Source: Cryptosporangium minutisporangium (GTDB lineage: Bacteria > Actinomycetota > Actinomycetes > Mycobacteriales > Cryptosporangiaceae). Taken from it: DNA of 64,000 bases. This document shows, one piece after another, positions 10,142 to 20,015 of the stretch (position 1 is its first letter; every line of letters begins with the position of its first letter). The stretch spans positions 30,904 to 94,903 of the forward strand of contig NZ_BAAAYN010000041.1 of NCBI RefSeq assembly GCF_039536245.1, written 5' to 3'. The notes under the pieces are model-generated. The model ran no database searches, was not told the origin of the DNA, and saw only the letters and a program-made list of their open reading frames with translations. The translations under genes were made by a program, and so were the position numbers.

Positions 10142-10812
10142 TGATCCTGGAAGCCCGCGACCTGGAGTTGTCGTTCGGCGCCACCCCCGCACTGCGCGGC
10201 GCTGCGTTGCAGATAAAGGCCGGCGAGGTGCTCGCGATCATGGGCCCCAGCGGGTCCGGTAAGTCGACGTTGCTGCACTGCCTGGCCGGGATCCTGGTGC
10301 CGTCGTCCGGTGAGGTGTGGTTCGACGGGACGCGCTTGGACACGCTGTCCGAGGAGAAGCGGAGCGCGCTGCGTCGGGACCGGTTCGGCTTCGTGTTCCA
10401 GTTCGGGCAGCTCGTACCGGAGCTGACCGCGGTGGAGAACGTCGCCCTCCCGCTTCTGCTGGCCGGGGTCCGGCGGGCCGCCGCGGTGAAGCAGGCGGAG
10501 CCCTGGTTCGAACGCCTCGGATTGGAAGGGTTGGGCAACCGCCGGTCGGGCGAGTTGTCCGGCGGGCAGGCGCAGCGGGTGGCGCTGGCGCGTGGGCTGG
10601 TGACCGGGCCCGAGGTGCTTTTCGCCGACGAGCCGACCGGCGCGCTCGACTCACTCACCGGCGAGCAGGTGATGGACCTGCTGGTCGACAACGCCCGCGA
10701 GCACGGGACCACGGTGATCCTGGTGACGCACGAGGCGCGAGTAGCTGCCTACGCCGATCGCGAGGTCGTCGTCCGGGACGGTCGGGTCAACAGCCCGGTG
10801 CTGGCCCCGTGA
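10141..10812 (+). CDS. ABC transporter ATPase (MacB/LolD type)
   Basis: The 223-residue ATPase partner of the downstream permease. Walker A GPSGSGKS, a Q-loop in FVFQFGQL, the LSGGQAQRVALARGL signature, Walker B VLFADEPTGALD and the switch histidine in LVTHEAR are all intact. The ATG at 10141 is chosen because it overlaps the padR stop and the protein starts with the canonical MILEARDLELSF strand; the in-frame ATG at 10087 would overlap padR. The family drives lipid, peptide or antibiotic efflux rather than import. Confidence 0.93.
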   Translation: MILEARDLELSFGATPALRGAALQIKAGEVLAIMGPSGSGKSTLLHCLAGILVPSSGEVWFDGTRLDTLSEEKRSALRRDRFGFVFQFGQLVPELTAVENVALPLLLAGVRRAAAVKQAEPWFERLGLEGLGNRRSGELSGGQAQRVALARGLVTGPEVLFADEPTGALDSLTGEQVMDLLVDNAREHGTTVILVTHEARVAAYADREVVVRDGRVNSPVLAP

Positions 10813-13043
10813 TCGGCTTCGGCTTGCGGCTCACGGTCGCTGGTGGCCGGGAGGCGATCGCTCGGCTCGTGCTGATCGCCACCGCGGTCGCGCTCGGCAC
10901 GGTCCTGCTGCTCTCGATCGTCGCCGCCGTCAACGCGGTCGACCGCCAGAACGAGCGCGGCGCCTGGCTACTGACCAGCGGTCAGCGGACCACCGACGAC
11001 CCACTCCAGTGGTTGGTCCGGGAGGACTTCTACGACGGCCGGACGATCGCCAGGGTGGACGTCGCGGCGGTCGGTCCGGACGCACCGGTGCCGCCCGGCG
11101 TCGACCGGCTGCCCGGGCCCGGCGAGTACTACGCCTCCCCCGCCCTGCGCGAGCTACTGGCCGACACCCCTCGCGAGCAGCTCGGCGCCCGCTACCCCGG
11201 CCGGGACGTCGGCACGATCGGCGACGCGGCGCTGCGGGATCCGGAGGCGCTCGTCATCCTGGTCGGGTCCGCCCCGGACCAGATGCCGGCCAGCGCTCCC
11301 CGGATCGCCCGGTTCAACACCGAGGTACCGGCGCTCCAGACTGCGGCGATGCGTCTGATCCTCGGTGTCGTCGGCGCCGGGCTGCTGTTCCCCGTGTTGA
11401 TCTTCGTCGCGACGGCGACCCGGCTCTCGGCGGCCCGCCGCGAGCAGCGGTTCGCGGCGATGCGTCTGGTCGGCGCGACGCCACGGCAGGTCTCGACGAT
11501 CGCGACCGTGGAGTCGGCGGTCGCGGCCGCACTCGGCACCGCGCTCGGGTTCGTGGCGTTTGTCGGAGTGCGGCGGCCGCTCGCGGAGGTGTCGTTCACC
11601 GGCGCGCCGTTCCACGCCGAGGACGTCGTCGTGCACTGGCCCGGCATGCTGCTGGTCGCGCTCGGCATCCCGTTGGCGGCTGCGGTGGCCGCCCGGATCA
11701 CGCTGCGGCGCGTCCGCACGTCGCCACTCGGCATCGCTCGCCGGGCCACGCCGCGGCCACCCCGGGCGTACCGGCTGATTCCGCTGGTGGCGGGCATCGT
11801 GGAGTTGGCGTGGTTCGTCGGACGACGTCCGGAGAGCACCAACGGCCAGACCGCCGCGTACCTCACCGGCATGCTGCTGATCATGGTCGGCCTGGTCATC
11901 GCCGGTCCGTGGCTGACGATGCTCGGCTCCCGCGTGCTCGCTGCGCGGTCCAGCCGCCCGGCGACGCTGATCGCCGCCCGCCGGCTCGCCGACGATCCCA
12001 AGGCCGCGTTCCGAGCGGTCAGCGGCCTGATTCTGGCGCTGTTCGTGGCGAGCACCGCGATCGGCGTCATCACGACGATCGTCGCGAACCAGGGCTCGGA
12101 CCGGGCCGGGGCCGCCGCCAGCATGATGGTGATGTCGTTCGACGATCGGGAGCCGAAGGTCCTGATGCCCACCGCGGTCGACGGTGCCGTGGAGCGTTCC
12201 GGGCTCCGGTCGGTCGACGGGGTGCAAGCCGTGACGCTGGTCCGGTCCGATCCCTACCAGCCGCGGACCGGTGGGTCCCGGTACGGCCCGTACTCCGGTC
12301 TCGTGCTCTGCAGCGACCTCGCCCGGACGCCCGAGCGCGGCTCGTGCGCCCCGGGCGCCGAGGTCGCCTCCGTCTGGCCGTCGATCCTCTCCGGTCAGGT
12401 CGACGAGGACGAGGAGTCCAGCGGTGGCGCGAAGCAGTTCGACGCCGCCGGGCGCCGCATCTGGCCGACCGCCCGGATCTCCACCGAGGAACTGCTCGCG
12501 AAGGTCCACGTGGGCTGGATCCTGGTCGACACCGACGGAGCACCCGCGACGCTCGAGCACGCCCGCACGCTGCTCGAGACGACGTTCCCCGGCTACCCCG
12601 TTCCGCCGGGTACCGACAACGACTACAACGCCAGCTTCAACGACAGCCTGGTGATCTGGCAGCGTCTGGCCCAGATCGTCATCGTCGGCAGCCTGCCGAT
12701 CGCCGGCTGCAGCCTGGCGGTGAGCGTCGTCGGTGGGTTGATGGAGCGGAAGCGCCCGTTCAGTCTGCTGCGCCTGTCCGGCGTGCCGCTCCGAACGCTG
12801 CGCCGAGTGGTGACGCTGGAGAGCGCGGTGCCGCTATTGACCGTCGCTGCGGTGGCGATCGGTACCGGCTTCCTCGCCGCCCACCTGTTCCTGCGGGCGC
12901 AGCTGGACTACTCGCTACGCGCCCCGGGGATGGCGTACTACGTGTTCGTGCTGGTGGGGATCGCTACGTCTCTCGGCGTGCTGGCTTCGACGCTACCCCT
13001 GCTGCGGCGGATCACCGGCCCGGAGACAGCACGGCACGAGTGA
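10809..13043 (+). CDS. FtsX-type ABC transporter permease
   Basis: A membrane permease of 744 residues in the FtsX/MacB superfamily. It has an N-terminal membrane segment after GREAIARLVL, a large extracytoplasmic loop, a first FtsX core near AMRLVGATPRQVSTI, several helices in the middle and a second FtsX core near SLLRLSGVPLRTLRRVV at the C-terminus. The two halves suggest an internally duplicated permease working as a monomer. The GTG at 10809 overlaps the ATPase stop (GTGA). The open frame extends to 10317 but only as a shadow of the ATPase gene. The 3' end overlaps the convergent hydrolase by 32 bp. Confidence 0.9.
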   Translation: MIGFGLRLTVAGGREAIARLVLIATAVALGTVLLLSIVAAVNAVDRQNERGAWLLTSGQRTTDDPLQWLVREDFYDGRTIARVDVAAVGPDAPVPPGVDRLPGPGEYYASPALRELLADTPREQLGARYPGRDVGTIGDAALRDPEALVILVGSAPDQMPASAPRIARFNTEVPALQTAAMRLILGVVGAGLLFPVLIFVATATRLSAARREQRFAAMRLVGATPRQVSTIATVESAVAAALGTALGFVAFVGVRRPLAEVSFTGAPFHAEDVVVHWPGMLLVALGIPLAAAVAARITLRRVRTSPLGIARRATPRPPRAYRLIPLVAGIVELAWFVGRRPESTNGQTAAYLTGMLLIMVGLVIAGPWLTMLGSRVLAARSSRPATLIAARRLADDPKAAFRAVSGLILALFVASTAIGVITTIVANQGSDRAGAAASMMVMSFDDREPKVLMPTAVDGAVERSGLRSVDGVQAVTLVRSDPYQPRTGGSRYGPYSGLVLCSDLARTPERGSCAPGAEVASVWPSILSGQVDEDEESSGGAKQFDAAGRRIWPTARISTEELLAKVHVGWILVDTDGAPATLEHARTLLETTFPGYPVPPGTDNDYNASFNDSLVIWQRLAQIVIVGSLPIAGCSLAVSVVGGLMERKRPFSLLRLSGVPLRTLRRVVTLESAVPLLTVAAVAIGTGFLAAHLFLRAQLDYSLRAPGMAYYVFVLVGIATSLGVLASTLPLLRRITGPETARHE

Positions 13044-13842
13044 CGGTCGCGAACTCGTCGGGGTCCGTCAGGTAACCGACGTGCGCACCGGGGAACTCGG
13101 CGATCGAGAGGTTCAGCCGGGACGCGAGTACCTGGTTCGGGCGGTACGGCAGAAGGTAGCCGCCGACGTCCCGGGACTCGCGTCCACCGGCGAGCACCAG
13201 GCGGTCCCGCGCGCGCTTCAGCGCACGGAGGTCGGGCACCCGGCGGACGTACTGCCGCAGCTCGTGCTCCAGAAAGAACTCCTGGTTGGACGCCATCCGC
13301 GGGAGCATCTCGGTCGGGTACGGGTCGCTCGATGGCTCGGGCGTTCGGAGCCCGACCGCCGCGCTGAACACCCGGAGAGCGATCGCGGCGCCGTCGCTGC
13401 GGTAGGTCGCGTGGACGTCGTCGAAGAGCGCGAGCCAGCGGGCGGCGTCCGGTAACAGCGGCACCAGCGGTGGTTCGTGCGCGACGACCCGCCGCACCCG
13501 TTCCGGGCACCGGGCGACGAGGTGCAGCGCGACGATCGCACCGGAGCTGCTGCCGAGAACGTATCCGGGCGCATCGTTGAGCAGGGCCAGCGCGTCCTCG
13601 ACGTCGTCGGTGAGGCGCCGGTCGTCGTCCGGCGGGGCGCCGGTCCGGCTGCGGCCGAAACCGCGCCGGTCGTAGGTGACGACCGTGAAGGTGTCGGCGA
13701 GCGCGTGCGGCAGGGCGCCGAAGCTCGCCGCTTCCCCGGTGCCGCCGGGGATCAGCAGCAGCACCGGGCCGCTCCCCCGCGCCTCGACGTACAACTCCGC
13801 GCCGGGCACCCGCTTCCGCTGGGCGATCAGGACGTCGCTCAT
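13012..13842 (-). CDS. alpha/beta hydrolase
   Basis: A 276-residue hydrolase. The oxyanion-hole region is LLLIPGGTGEAASF and the nucleophile elbow GSSSGAIVAL has the middle Ser of a G-x-S-x-G motif. The expected histidine lies in FPGAHVGYLTDPDEFA at the C-terminus; the acid is in the region of KRARDRLVLAGGRESRD, which does not give a clear Asp. The ATG at 13842 overlaps the stop of the Clp N-domain gene (ATGA), so the two are co-transcribed. Substrate unknown. Confidence 0.83.
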   Translation of the reverse strand: MSDVLIAQRKRVPGAELYVEARGSGPVLLLIPGGTGEAASFGALPHALADTFTVVTYDRRGFGRSRTGAPPDDDRRLTDDVEDALALLNDAPGYVLGSSSGAIVALHLVARCPERVRRVVAHEPPLVPLLPDAARWLALFDDVHATYRSDGAAIALRVFSAAVGLRTPEPSSDPYPTEMLPRMASNQEFFLEHELRQYVRRVPDLRALKRARDRLVLAGGRESRDVGGYLLPYRPNQVLASRLNLSIAEFPGAHVGYLTDPDEFATVTRAVLSPGR

Positions 13843-14420
13843 GCGGCGTTCCGTAGGTGATCCTCGGCCGCCGAGCGGAGATCGGCGAGGCTCACCCCGG
13901 CACCGACGACCACCTGCGCGGCCAGACCCTCGCCCTCCCGGATCAGGCCCAGCAGAATGTGCTCGGCGTTGATCTCGCGGTGCTTGAGCCGGATCGCCTC
14001 CCGCAGGGAGAGTTCCAGCACCTTCCTCGCCCGCGGCCCGAATCGCGTCCCGCGCTGCGGGCGGCGGAACAATCCCTTGCGCTCCGGCTCCGGCGGCGGC
14101 GTGGTCCAGCTCTCGTCGCCGAGCGACCGTTCCACGCTGGCGAGTACGGCGTCGAGGTCGATGCCGATCGCCTTCAGTGCCTCGGCGTCGTCGTCGGTCA
14201 GGATCCGGTTGGCGCCGCCGACGGTCCGGACGACGTCCGCGCGGACCTGGTCGTATCGCAGCCCGGCGGCGTGCAACACCGGGTACGCGCTGTTGGTGTC
14301 GTCGGCGAGCATCGCGAGCAGCAGGTGCTCGGTGCCGATCACCGGATGGCGCAGCTCCCGGCCTTCGGCCTGCGCACGGACGACGACTTCGCGAGCATCC
14401 TTGGTGAACCGTTCGAACAT
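13839..14420 (-). CDS. Clp N-domain protein (ClpC-like N-terminus without ATPase)
   Basis: 193 residues that begin like ClpC (MFERFTKDAREVVVRAQAEG) and contain two Clp-N repeats: GTEHLLLAMLADD near the N-terminus and INAEHILLGLIREGEG near the C-terminus. No Walker motifs are present, so it cannot unfold proteins itself; it may bind substrates, arginine-phosphate-like marks or Clp partners. It lies 14 bp downstream of a small HTH gene whose promoter has two operators. Such stand-alone Clp-N proteins beside an HTH protein recur in actinomycetes, but I know of no defined function. Confidence 0.9.
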   Translation of the reverse strand: MFERFTKDAREVVVRAQAEGRELRHPVIGTEHLLLAMLADDTNSAYPVLHAAGLRYDQVRADVVRTVGGANRILTDDDAEALKAIGIDLDAVLASVERSLGDESWTTPPPEPERKGLFRRPQRGTRFGPRARKVLELSLREAIRLKHREINAEHILLGLIREGEGLAAQVVVGAGVSLADLRSAAEDHLRNAA

Positions 14421-14434
14421 CGGTGCCCTCCTCC

Positions 14435-14662
14435 TCAGTCGCGGGAGCCGGGGACGCGCCCGGCGTACTTCTTGTGGACGGCCTGCTTGCTGACTTCGAG
14501 GACCTCGGCGATCTCCTGCCAGGACCAGCCCGCACGGCGGGCGTTCTCCACCTGCACCGCTTCCAGCGTTTCGGCCAGCCGGCGGAGCGCGCGGACGGCG
14601 CGTAGGCCGACCCTCGCGTCCTTGCTGCCGGCCGCTGCGGCCAGCTCCGTTGCCTCACTCAT
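14435..14662 (-). CDS. small helix-turn-helix DNA-binding protein
   Basis: A 75-residue protein with a helical N-terminal half (RAVRALRRLAETLEAVQVEN) and a C-terminal HTH (WSWQEIAEVLEVSKQAVHKKY). The start is placed at 14662 rather than the ATG at 14698, because a -35/-10 pair (TTGACG, 17 bp, TAACGT) ends seven bases before 14662, giving a leaderless mRNA; the longer form would start inside that promoter. Two identical palindromes overlap the promoter, so it probably represses itself and the downstream Clp-N and hydrolase genes. Confidence 0.82.
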   Translation of the reverse strand: MSEATELAAAAGSKDARVGLRAVRALRRLAETLEAVQVENARRAGWSWQEIAEVLEVSKQAVHKKYAGRVPGSRD

Positions 14663-14665
14663 GTC

Positions 14666-14709
14666 GTCAACGTTAGTTGACACTACGGCATTCGTCAACC
14701 CACGTTGAC
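14666..14709 (-). promoter_or_regulatory. leaderless promoter covered by two identical palindromic operators
   Basis: GTCAAC-N4-GTTGAC occurs twice, at 14666-14681 (spacer GTTA) and 14694-14709 (spacer CCAC), centres 28 bp apart. On the minus strand the distal copy supplies the -35 TTGACG (14698-14693) and the proximal copy covers the -10 TAACGT (14675-14670), with a 17-bp spacer. Occupancy of either site would block RNA polymerase. The adjacent HTH protein is the obvious ligand; this is inferred from position. Confidence 0.7.
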
Positions 14710-14745
14710 GCGCTGCGCACAGCAGAGGTCACCCTCGCCGGAGGG

Positions 14746-14836
14746 CACACGCAGTGGATGTCGCGCTTCCCGGACAACACACGCAGTGGATGTCGCGCTT
14801 CCCGGACAACACACGCAGTGGATGTCGCGCTTCCCG
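14746..14836. repeat. 32-bp tandem triplication
   Basis: The unit starting CACACGCAGTGGATG and ending CCCGGACAA occurs at 14746-14777 and 14778-14809, then a 27-base third copy at 14810-14836 that runs into a palindrome. The copies are identical and directly abutting, without spacers, so this is not a CRISPR. It fills most of the 229-bp gap between the lyase-like gene and the HTH promoter; no coding sequence is seen there. Confidence 0.95.
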
Positions 14837-14859
14837 TGCCATGGCACGGGAAGCGCGAC
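14824..14859. terminator. perfect 36-bp palindrome, probable terminator of the lyase-like gene
   Basis: A perfect palindrome whose arms read GTCGCGCTTCCCGTGCCA, centred on CCATGG, 68 bp downstream of the lyase stop on the minus strand. Its left arm is the same sequence that ends each 32-bp tandem repeat, so the palindrome and the repeats arose together. There is no T-tract, which is common for actinobacterial terminators. Confidence 0.55.
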
Positions 14860-14927
14860 GACCATTCCGCGAGAACCCGGGAACGGCGACAACCAGCCCG
14901 CGGCCGCAGGAATCCAGCCTTGGGGGC

Positions 14928-16373
14928 TTACGGCGTGTAGAGGCGCCCGAAGAACTCCACGAGCAGACGCTCGCGCAGGCGTGGCGGAGCGGCCGCGAGC
15001 AGCGCGTTGATCTCGGCCATCCGGGTCGGCAAGGCGAACCCGCCGTCCCCGCCGCCGAGGCCCGCCGCTGCGAGAAGGCCCCCGAACTCCTCGGGAGTCA
15101 GCGTCGACGGATCGAGCGCCTGGAGCGCCTCGACGATCCCCGGATCCACCGCCACCGGTCCGTGGGCACGTGCGGCGTCCACCGCGTCCCGGAGGTCGTC
15201 GAGGAACGACTCGAGCTTCGGGCTGCTGGCAGCGGTGACGGTCAGGTGCAGGTTCGGCGGGAGCGCACCGAACGCGAACTGCGGCTGGACGTACCAGCCC
15301 CGGACGGTCAGCTCGTCGGCGAGCACGAACAGGTCCGGGCCGGCATCCGTGGCTCCGAACGCCACCAGGCTGGCGTCCGGCGGGCCGAGCACCCGGAGGC
15401 CGCCCACCGCCGCCACCCCCGCTATCAGCGCCCGGGTCGCGGCCAGCGTCTGCTCGGCCAGCGCGAGGTAACCCTCCTCGCCCAGGTGCCGGAGGACCGC
15501 CCACGCCGCGGCCAGTGGTGCCGCGGACTTCGTCGACTGCATCGTCGCGTTGATCATCGAGTAGCCCGGCCAGTCCGCGAACGCGAAGTACTGGCTGCGC
15601 CGGAGTTCCGCGTCCCGGTGCAGCAGCACCGACGTTCCCTTCGGCGCGTAGGCGTACTTGTGCAGGTCGACCGAGAGGCTGGTGACGCCCGGCACGTTCA
15701 GGTCGAACGCGGGCAGCTCGACGCCCAGCCGACGCCAGAACGGCAGCATCCACCCGCCGATACAGGCGTCCACATGGCACCGGACGCCGCGCTCCGCAGC
15801 CGCCGCCGCGATCTCCACGACCGGATCGATCACCCCGTGGGCGTAGGACGGCGCGCTGGCCACCACGAGCACCGTCCGCTCGGTGATCGCCGCGGCGACG
15901 TCGGCCGGGTCCGGGCGGAACGTGACCGGGTCGACGTCGACCGGGATCAGCTCCACCCGGAAGTACTCCGCCGCCTTGGCGAACGCGGCGTGCGCGGTCA
16001 CCGGCGCCACCAGCTGCGGACGCTCGACGTCCGGGCGCCCGTCCCGCGCGGCCTTCACCGCCAGCAGGATCGACTCGGTGCCGCCGGACGTCACGGTGCC
16101 GACCGTCCCCGGCCCGCCGCCGAGTAACCCGGCGGCCGCGGCCACGACCTCGTTCTCCATCGTGAGCAGCGACGGGAACACGGTCGGGTCGAGGCCGTTG
16201 ACACCGGTCACCGCCGCGGCGGCCTGCTGCGCCAGCGCGTCGAGCCCGGCCAGCCCGGAGTCGTAGACGTACGCCCAGGTCCGTCCGCCGTGCGTCGGCA
16301 GGTCGCCGGACCGCAGTGTCGCCAGCACGGCGAGGACGTCGTCGGCCGGCGCGCCCTGCTTGTCGAGGCTCAT
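14928..16373 (-). CDS. PLP-dependent lyase/decarboxylase, sphingosine-1-phosphate lyase-like
   Basis: 481 residues of the group II PLP decarboxylase fold. Residues 95-103 (TSGGTESIL) form the phosphate-binding loop, His200 and Asp202 (CHVDACIGG) stack on and hold the cofactor, and Lys239 in SVDLHKYAYAPKGTSV is the Schiff-base lysine. The DxHKYxYAPKG wording is that of sphingosine-1-phosphate lyase rather than glutamate decarboxylase, so it may split a phosphorylated amino alcohol, though an aromatic or aliphatic amino acid substrate is possible. Its ATG overlaps the MFS stop (ATGA), so an imported compound may be its substrate. Confidence 0.82.
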   Translation of the reverse strand: MSLDKQGAPADDVLAVLATLRSGDLPTHGGRTWAYVYDSGLAGLDALAQQAAAAVTGVNGLDPTVFPSLLTMENEVVAAAAGLLGGGPGTVGTVTSGGTESILLAVKAARDGRPDVERPQLVAPVTAHAAFAKAAEYFRVELIPVDVDPVTFRPDPADVAAAITERTVLVVASAPSYAHGVIDPVVEIAAAAAERGVRCHVDACIGGWMLPFWRRLGVELPAFDLNVPGVTSLSVDLHKYAYAPKGTSVLLHRDAELRRSQYFAFADWPGYSMINATMQSTKSAAPLAAAWAVLRHLGEEGYLALAEQTLAATRALIAGVAAVGGLRVLGPPDASLVAFGATDAGPDLFVLADELTVRGWYVQPQFAFGALPPNLHLTVTAASSPKLESFLDDLRDAVDAARAHGPVAVDPGIVEALQALDPSTLTPEEFGGLLAAAGLGGGDGGFALPTRMAEINALLAAAPPRLRERLLVEFFGRLYTP

Positions 16374-17812
16374 GCTTCTCCGTGGGTCGAGGTCGCCCCG
16401 TCGGTCGGAGCCACCTTGTCGGTCGGGGCCGCATTGTCGGTCGGCGCTGCCCGGTCGGTCAGGGCCGCCAGGCGGGCCGGGGTCAGGTCGTAGCGGCGCA
16501 GCAGTGGCAGTGCGACCAGCACGATCACCGCGGGCAGCAGCGTGAAGCCGAGGACGATCGCGGTCCTGGCGCTGTCCGGCTGAGCCTCGGCGTCCACCCC
16601 GGACCGATAGCCGCCGAGCTGCAGCACAAGCCCGAAGAGGCCGGGGCCGAGCGCGAGCCCGAGCGTCTCGCCGCCGGTCCACAGCCCGGTGAACACCCCG
16701 GCCTGGCGGCGGCCGGTGACCGCCTCGTCCGCGGCGATCGTGTCCGGCAGCATCGCCAGGCCGAACACCTGCTGGCCGGCGTACCCACAGCCGACCAGCG
16801 CGGTCGCGCCGAGCACCGCGCCCAACGGCGCGTCACCGAGCGCGAACGCGGCCCCGGCCAACAGCGCACCGACCGCGAACAGCACCGAGCCGACGACGTA
16901 CCCGGCGCGTTTGCCGATCCGATCGCCGACCTTGCCCCACACCGGCGTGACCACCAGCGCAGGGCCCACGAAGCAGAGGAACAGCAGGGAGGTCGCCCCC
17001 GCGTCGCCGAGCGGACCCGCGGCGGCGTAGTCGGTACCGGCCAGCATCACGCCGATGCCCACGGCTTGGACCACGAAGCAGCCGAGCAGCAGCGCGAACG
17101 GACGGTTCCGCCGCGCCACGGCGAGCTGCTTGCGCAGCGACGGCTCGCTCTCGTGCGCCGGGCCCACCGGCGCGCGCCGGGTGCCCCAGAACGCCGCGAG
17201 CGCCCCCGCAGCGATCAGCACGGCGACAGCCAGACCGGCGACGCGGTAGCCGGCGAGGCCACCGCCCGCGGCGTCCCGGATCGCGGGTGCCGCACCACCG
17301 GAAGCGAGGATGGCGAGCGCCAGCACTGCGATCCGCCAGGTCATCAGCCGGGTGCGCTCGGCGTAGGGGTCGGCGGTACCAGCAGTGATCTCGGCCGGCA
17401 TCGCGACGTAGGGCACCTGGAAGAACGCGAACGCGGTGGCGGTGGCCAGGAACGCGAGCGTCACGTAGGCGGCACCCGCCGCGCCGGTGAACGGTCCAGC
17501 GAACAACGCGGCGAACGTGACCGCGGTGCTCAGACCGCCGATGAGCAGGTACGGACGGCGCGGACCCCAGCGGGACGTCGTCCGGTCGGAGATCCGGCCC
17601 GCCACCGGGTTGAGCAACACGTCCCAGGCTTTGGGTAACAGGACGAGCAGGCCGGCGAGCCCGGCGGCGACGGCGAACGTGTCGGTGAGGTACGGCAGCA
17701 GCAACAGCCCCGGCACCGTCCCGAACGCACCGTTCACCACGGAGCCGGCCGAGTACCCGACCCGGATGCCGCGCCCCAGCTGGGGCGTCGCCGAAACCGG
17801 AGTGACTGTCAC
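16370..17812 (-). CDS. MFS transporter (GPH cation symporter type)
   Basis: 480 residues with about twelve membrane segments. The loop WDVLLNPVAGRISDRTTSRWGPRRPYLL between helices 2 and 3 (see positions 55-82) is the signature of the glycoside-pentoside-hexuronide:cation symporter family, whose members carry sugars or related small molecules. The last 30 residues repeat an APTDN/APTDK-like motif and are probably disordered. It is the first gene of a two-gene operon with the lyase-like decarboxylase. The upstream 197 bp toward the alkyltransferase-like gene contains no further gene. Confidence 0.85.
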   Translation of the reverse strand: MTVTPVSATPQLGRGIRVGYSAGSVVNGAFGTVPGLLLLPYLTDTFAVAAGLAGLLVLLPKAWDVLLNPVAGRISDRTTSRWGPRRPYLLIGGLSTAVTFAALFAGPFTGAAGAAYVTLAFLATATAFAFFQVPYVAMPAEITAGTADPYAERTRLMTWRIAVLALAILASGGAAPAIRDAAGGGLAGYRVAGLAVAVLIAAGALAAFWGTRRAPVGPAHESEPSLRKQLAVARRNRPFALLLGCFVVQAVGIGVMLAGTDYAAAGPLGDAGATSLLFLCFVGPALVVTPVWGKVGDRIGKRAGYVVGSVLFAVGALLAGAAFALGDAPLGAVLGATALVGCGYAGQQVFGLAMLPDTIAADEAVTGRRQAGVFTGLWTGGETLGLALGPGLFGLVLQLGGYRSGVDAEAQPDSARTAIVLGFTLLPAVIVLVALPLLRRYDLTPARLAALTDRAAPTDNAAPTDKVAPTDGATSTHGEA

Positions 17813-18009
17813 GTTTGCATCCTGGCGGCTCCGGTGGGCACGGCGGAAGTAGTGAGATCGAACACGACAAGGTCCCCGCTCCTGTCACGTTCGGTCGCCG
17901 TCGCATTCTGGCGTCCGGCACCACGCCCGGCTGCCCCCGACGGCGCCACGGCTGCCGAGATCGCGAGACCTCGACGACGGCCACGGGCGGAGAAGGGTTC
18001 AATGGGCCG

Positions 18010-18333
18010 GTGACCGCAGCGCCTCCGAGTGAGTACGTCGAGCAGGTCCTGGACGTCGTCGATGCGATCCCGCCCGGCCGGGTGATGAGCTACGGCATGG
18101 TCGCCGAGGTCGTCCGGGAGCGAACCGGCAGCGGGTCGGCCCGCACCGTCGGCGCGGTGATGGCGCGGTACGGCGGCGCGGTGCCGTGGCACCGGGTGGT
18201 GGCCGCCGACGGTCGGCTCCCACCGGGCCACGAGGACGAGGCGACGCGCCGCCTCCGTGCCGAGGGCGTCGCGTTCCGCGGCGTCAAGGTGGCGATGAAC
18301 GCCACCCGCTGGTGGCCCGGAGAACCGGCGTAG
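18010..18333 (+). CDS. alkyltransferase-like protein (ATL, MGMT C-domain without the cysteine)
   Basis: A 107-residue protein matching the DNA-binding C-terminal domain of O6-alkylguanine-DNA alkyltransferase: IPPGRVMSYGMVA and an ARTVGAVMAR recognition-helix region. The active-site PCHRV is PWHRV here (Trp60), so it cannot transfer alkyl groups. ATL proteins flag bulky O6-alkylguanine for nucleotide excision repair. The GTG at 18010 fits the usual ATL length; the open frame extends upstream to 17815 but without similarity. It matches the position of Rv3204 next to adnAB and moeZ. Confidence 0.9.
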   Translation: MTAAPPSEYVEQVLDVVDAIPPGRVMSYGMVAEVVRERTGSGSARTVGAVMARYGGAVPWHRVVAADGRLPPGHEDEATRRLRAEGVAFRGVKVAMNATRWWPGEPA

Positions 18334-18465
18334 CCGGCAGCGTCGAGCCTCCCGACTGTCGAGAGACGTCGGTTCCGACCAATCGGCAGCGCCACGAGCG
18401 TGTGGCTGTCCCCGGATCGAGGTATGGGGCTGGGCATCCGACGGCGGCCGGACCGGGAGGTAGCC

Positions 18466-19947
<1,482 letters not shown>

Positions 19948-19955
19948 CCCGGAAC

Positions 19956-19997
19956 GATGTGGCGTTGGGCTCGCCATGGTGAGCCCAACGCCACATC
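19956..19997. terminator. bidirectional hairpin terminator, permease/moeZ
   Basis: A 17-bp perfect stem (GATGTGGCGTTGGGCTC and its complement) with an 8-base loop holding CCATGG, between two convergent genes. No T-tract. Confidence 0.8.
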
Positions 19998-20015
19998 ATT
20001 CGGCCGCATGCGCTT

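Noticed and set aside
10317..10808. N-terminal extension of the permease ORF
   Set aside because: It lies entirely in another frame of the ABC ATPase and has no membrane helices; GTG 10809 overlaps the ATPase stop.
13012..14658. 548-residue minus-strand ORF spanning the hydrolase and the Clp-N gene
   Set aside because: Only the part from 13842 has hydrolase motifs; the rest is a shadow frame of the Clp-N and HTH genes.
14746..14836. CRISPR-like array
   Set aside because: The three 32-bp repeats abut directly, with no spacers, and no cas gene is in the window.
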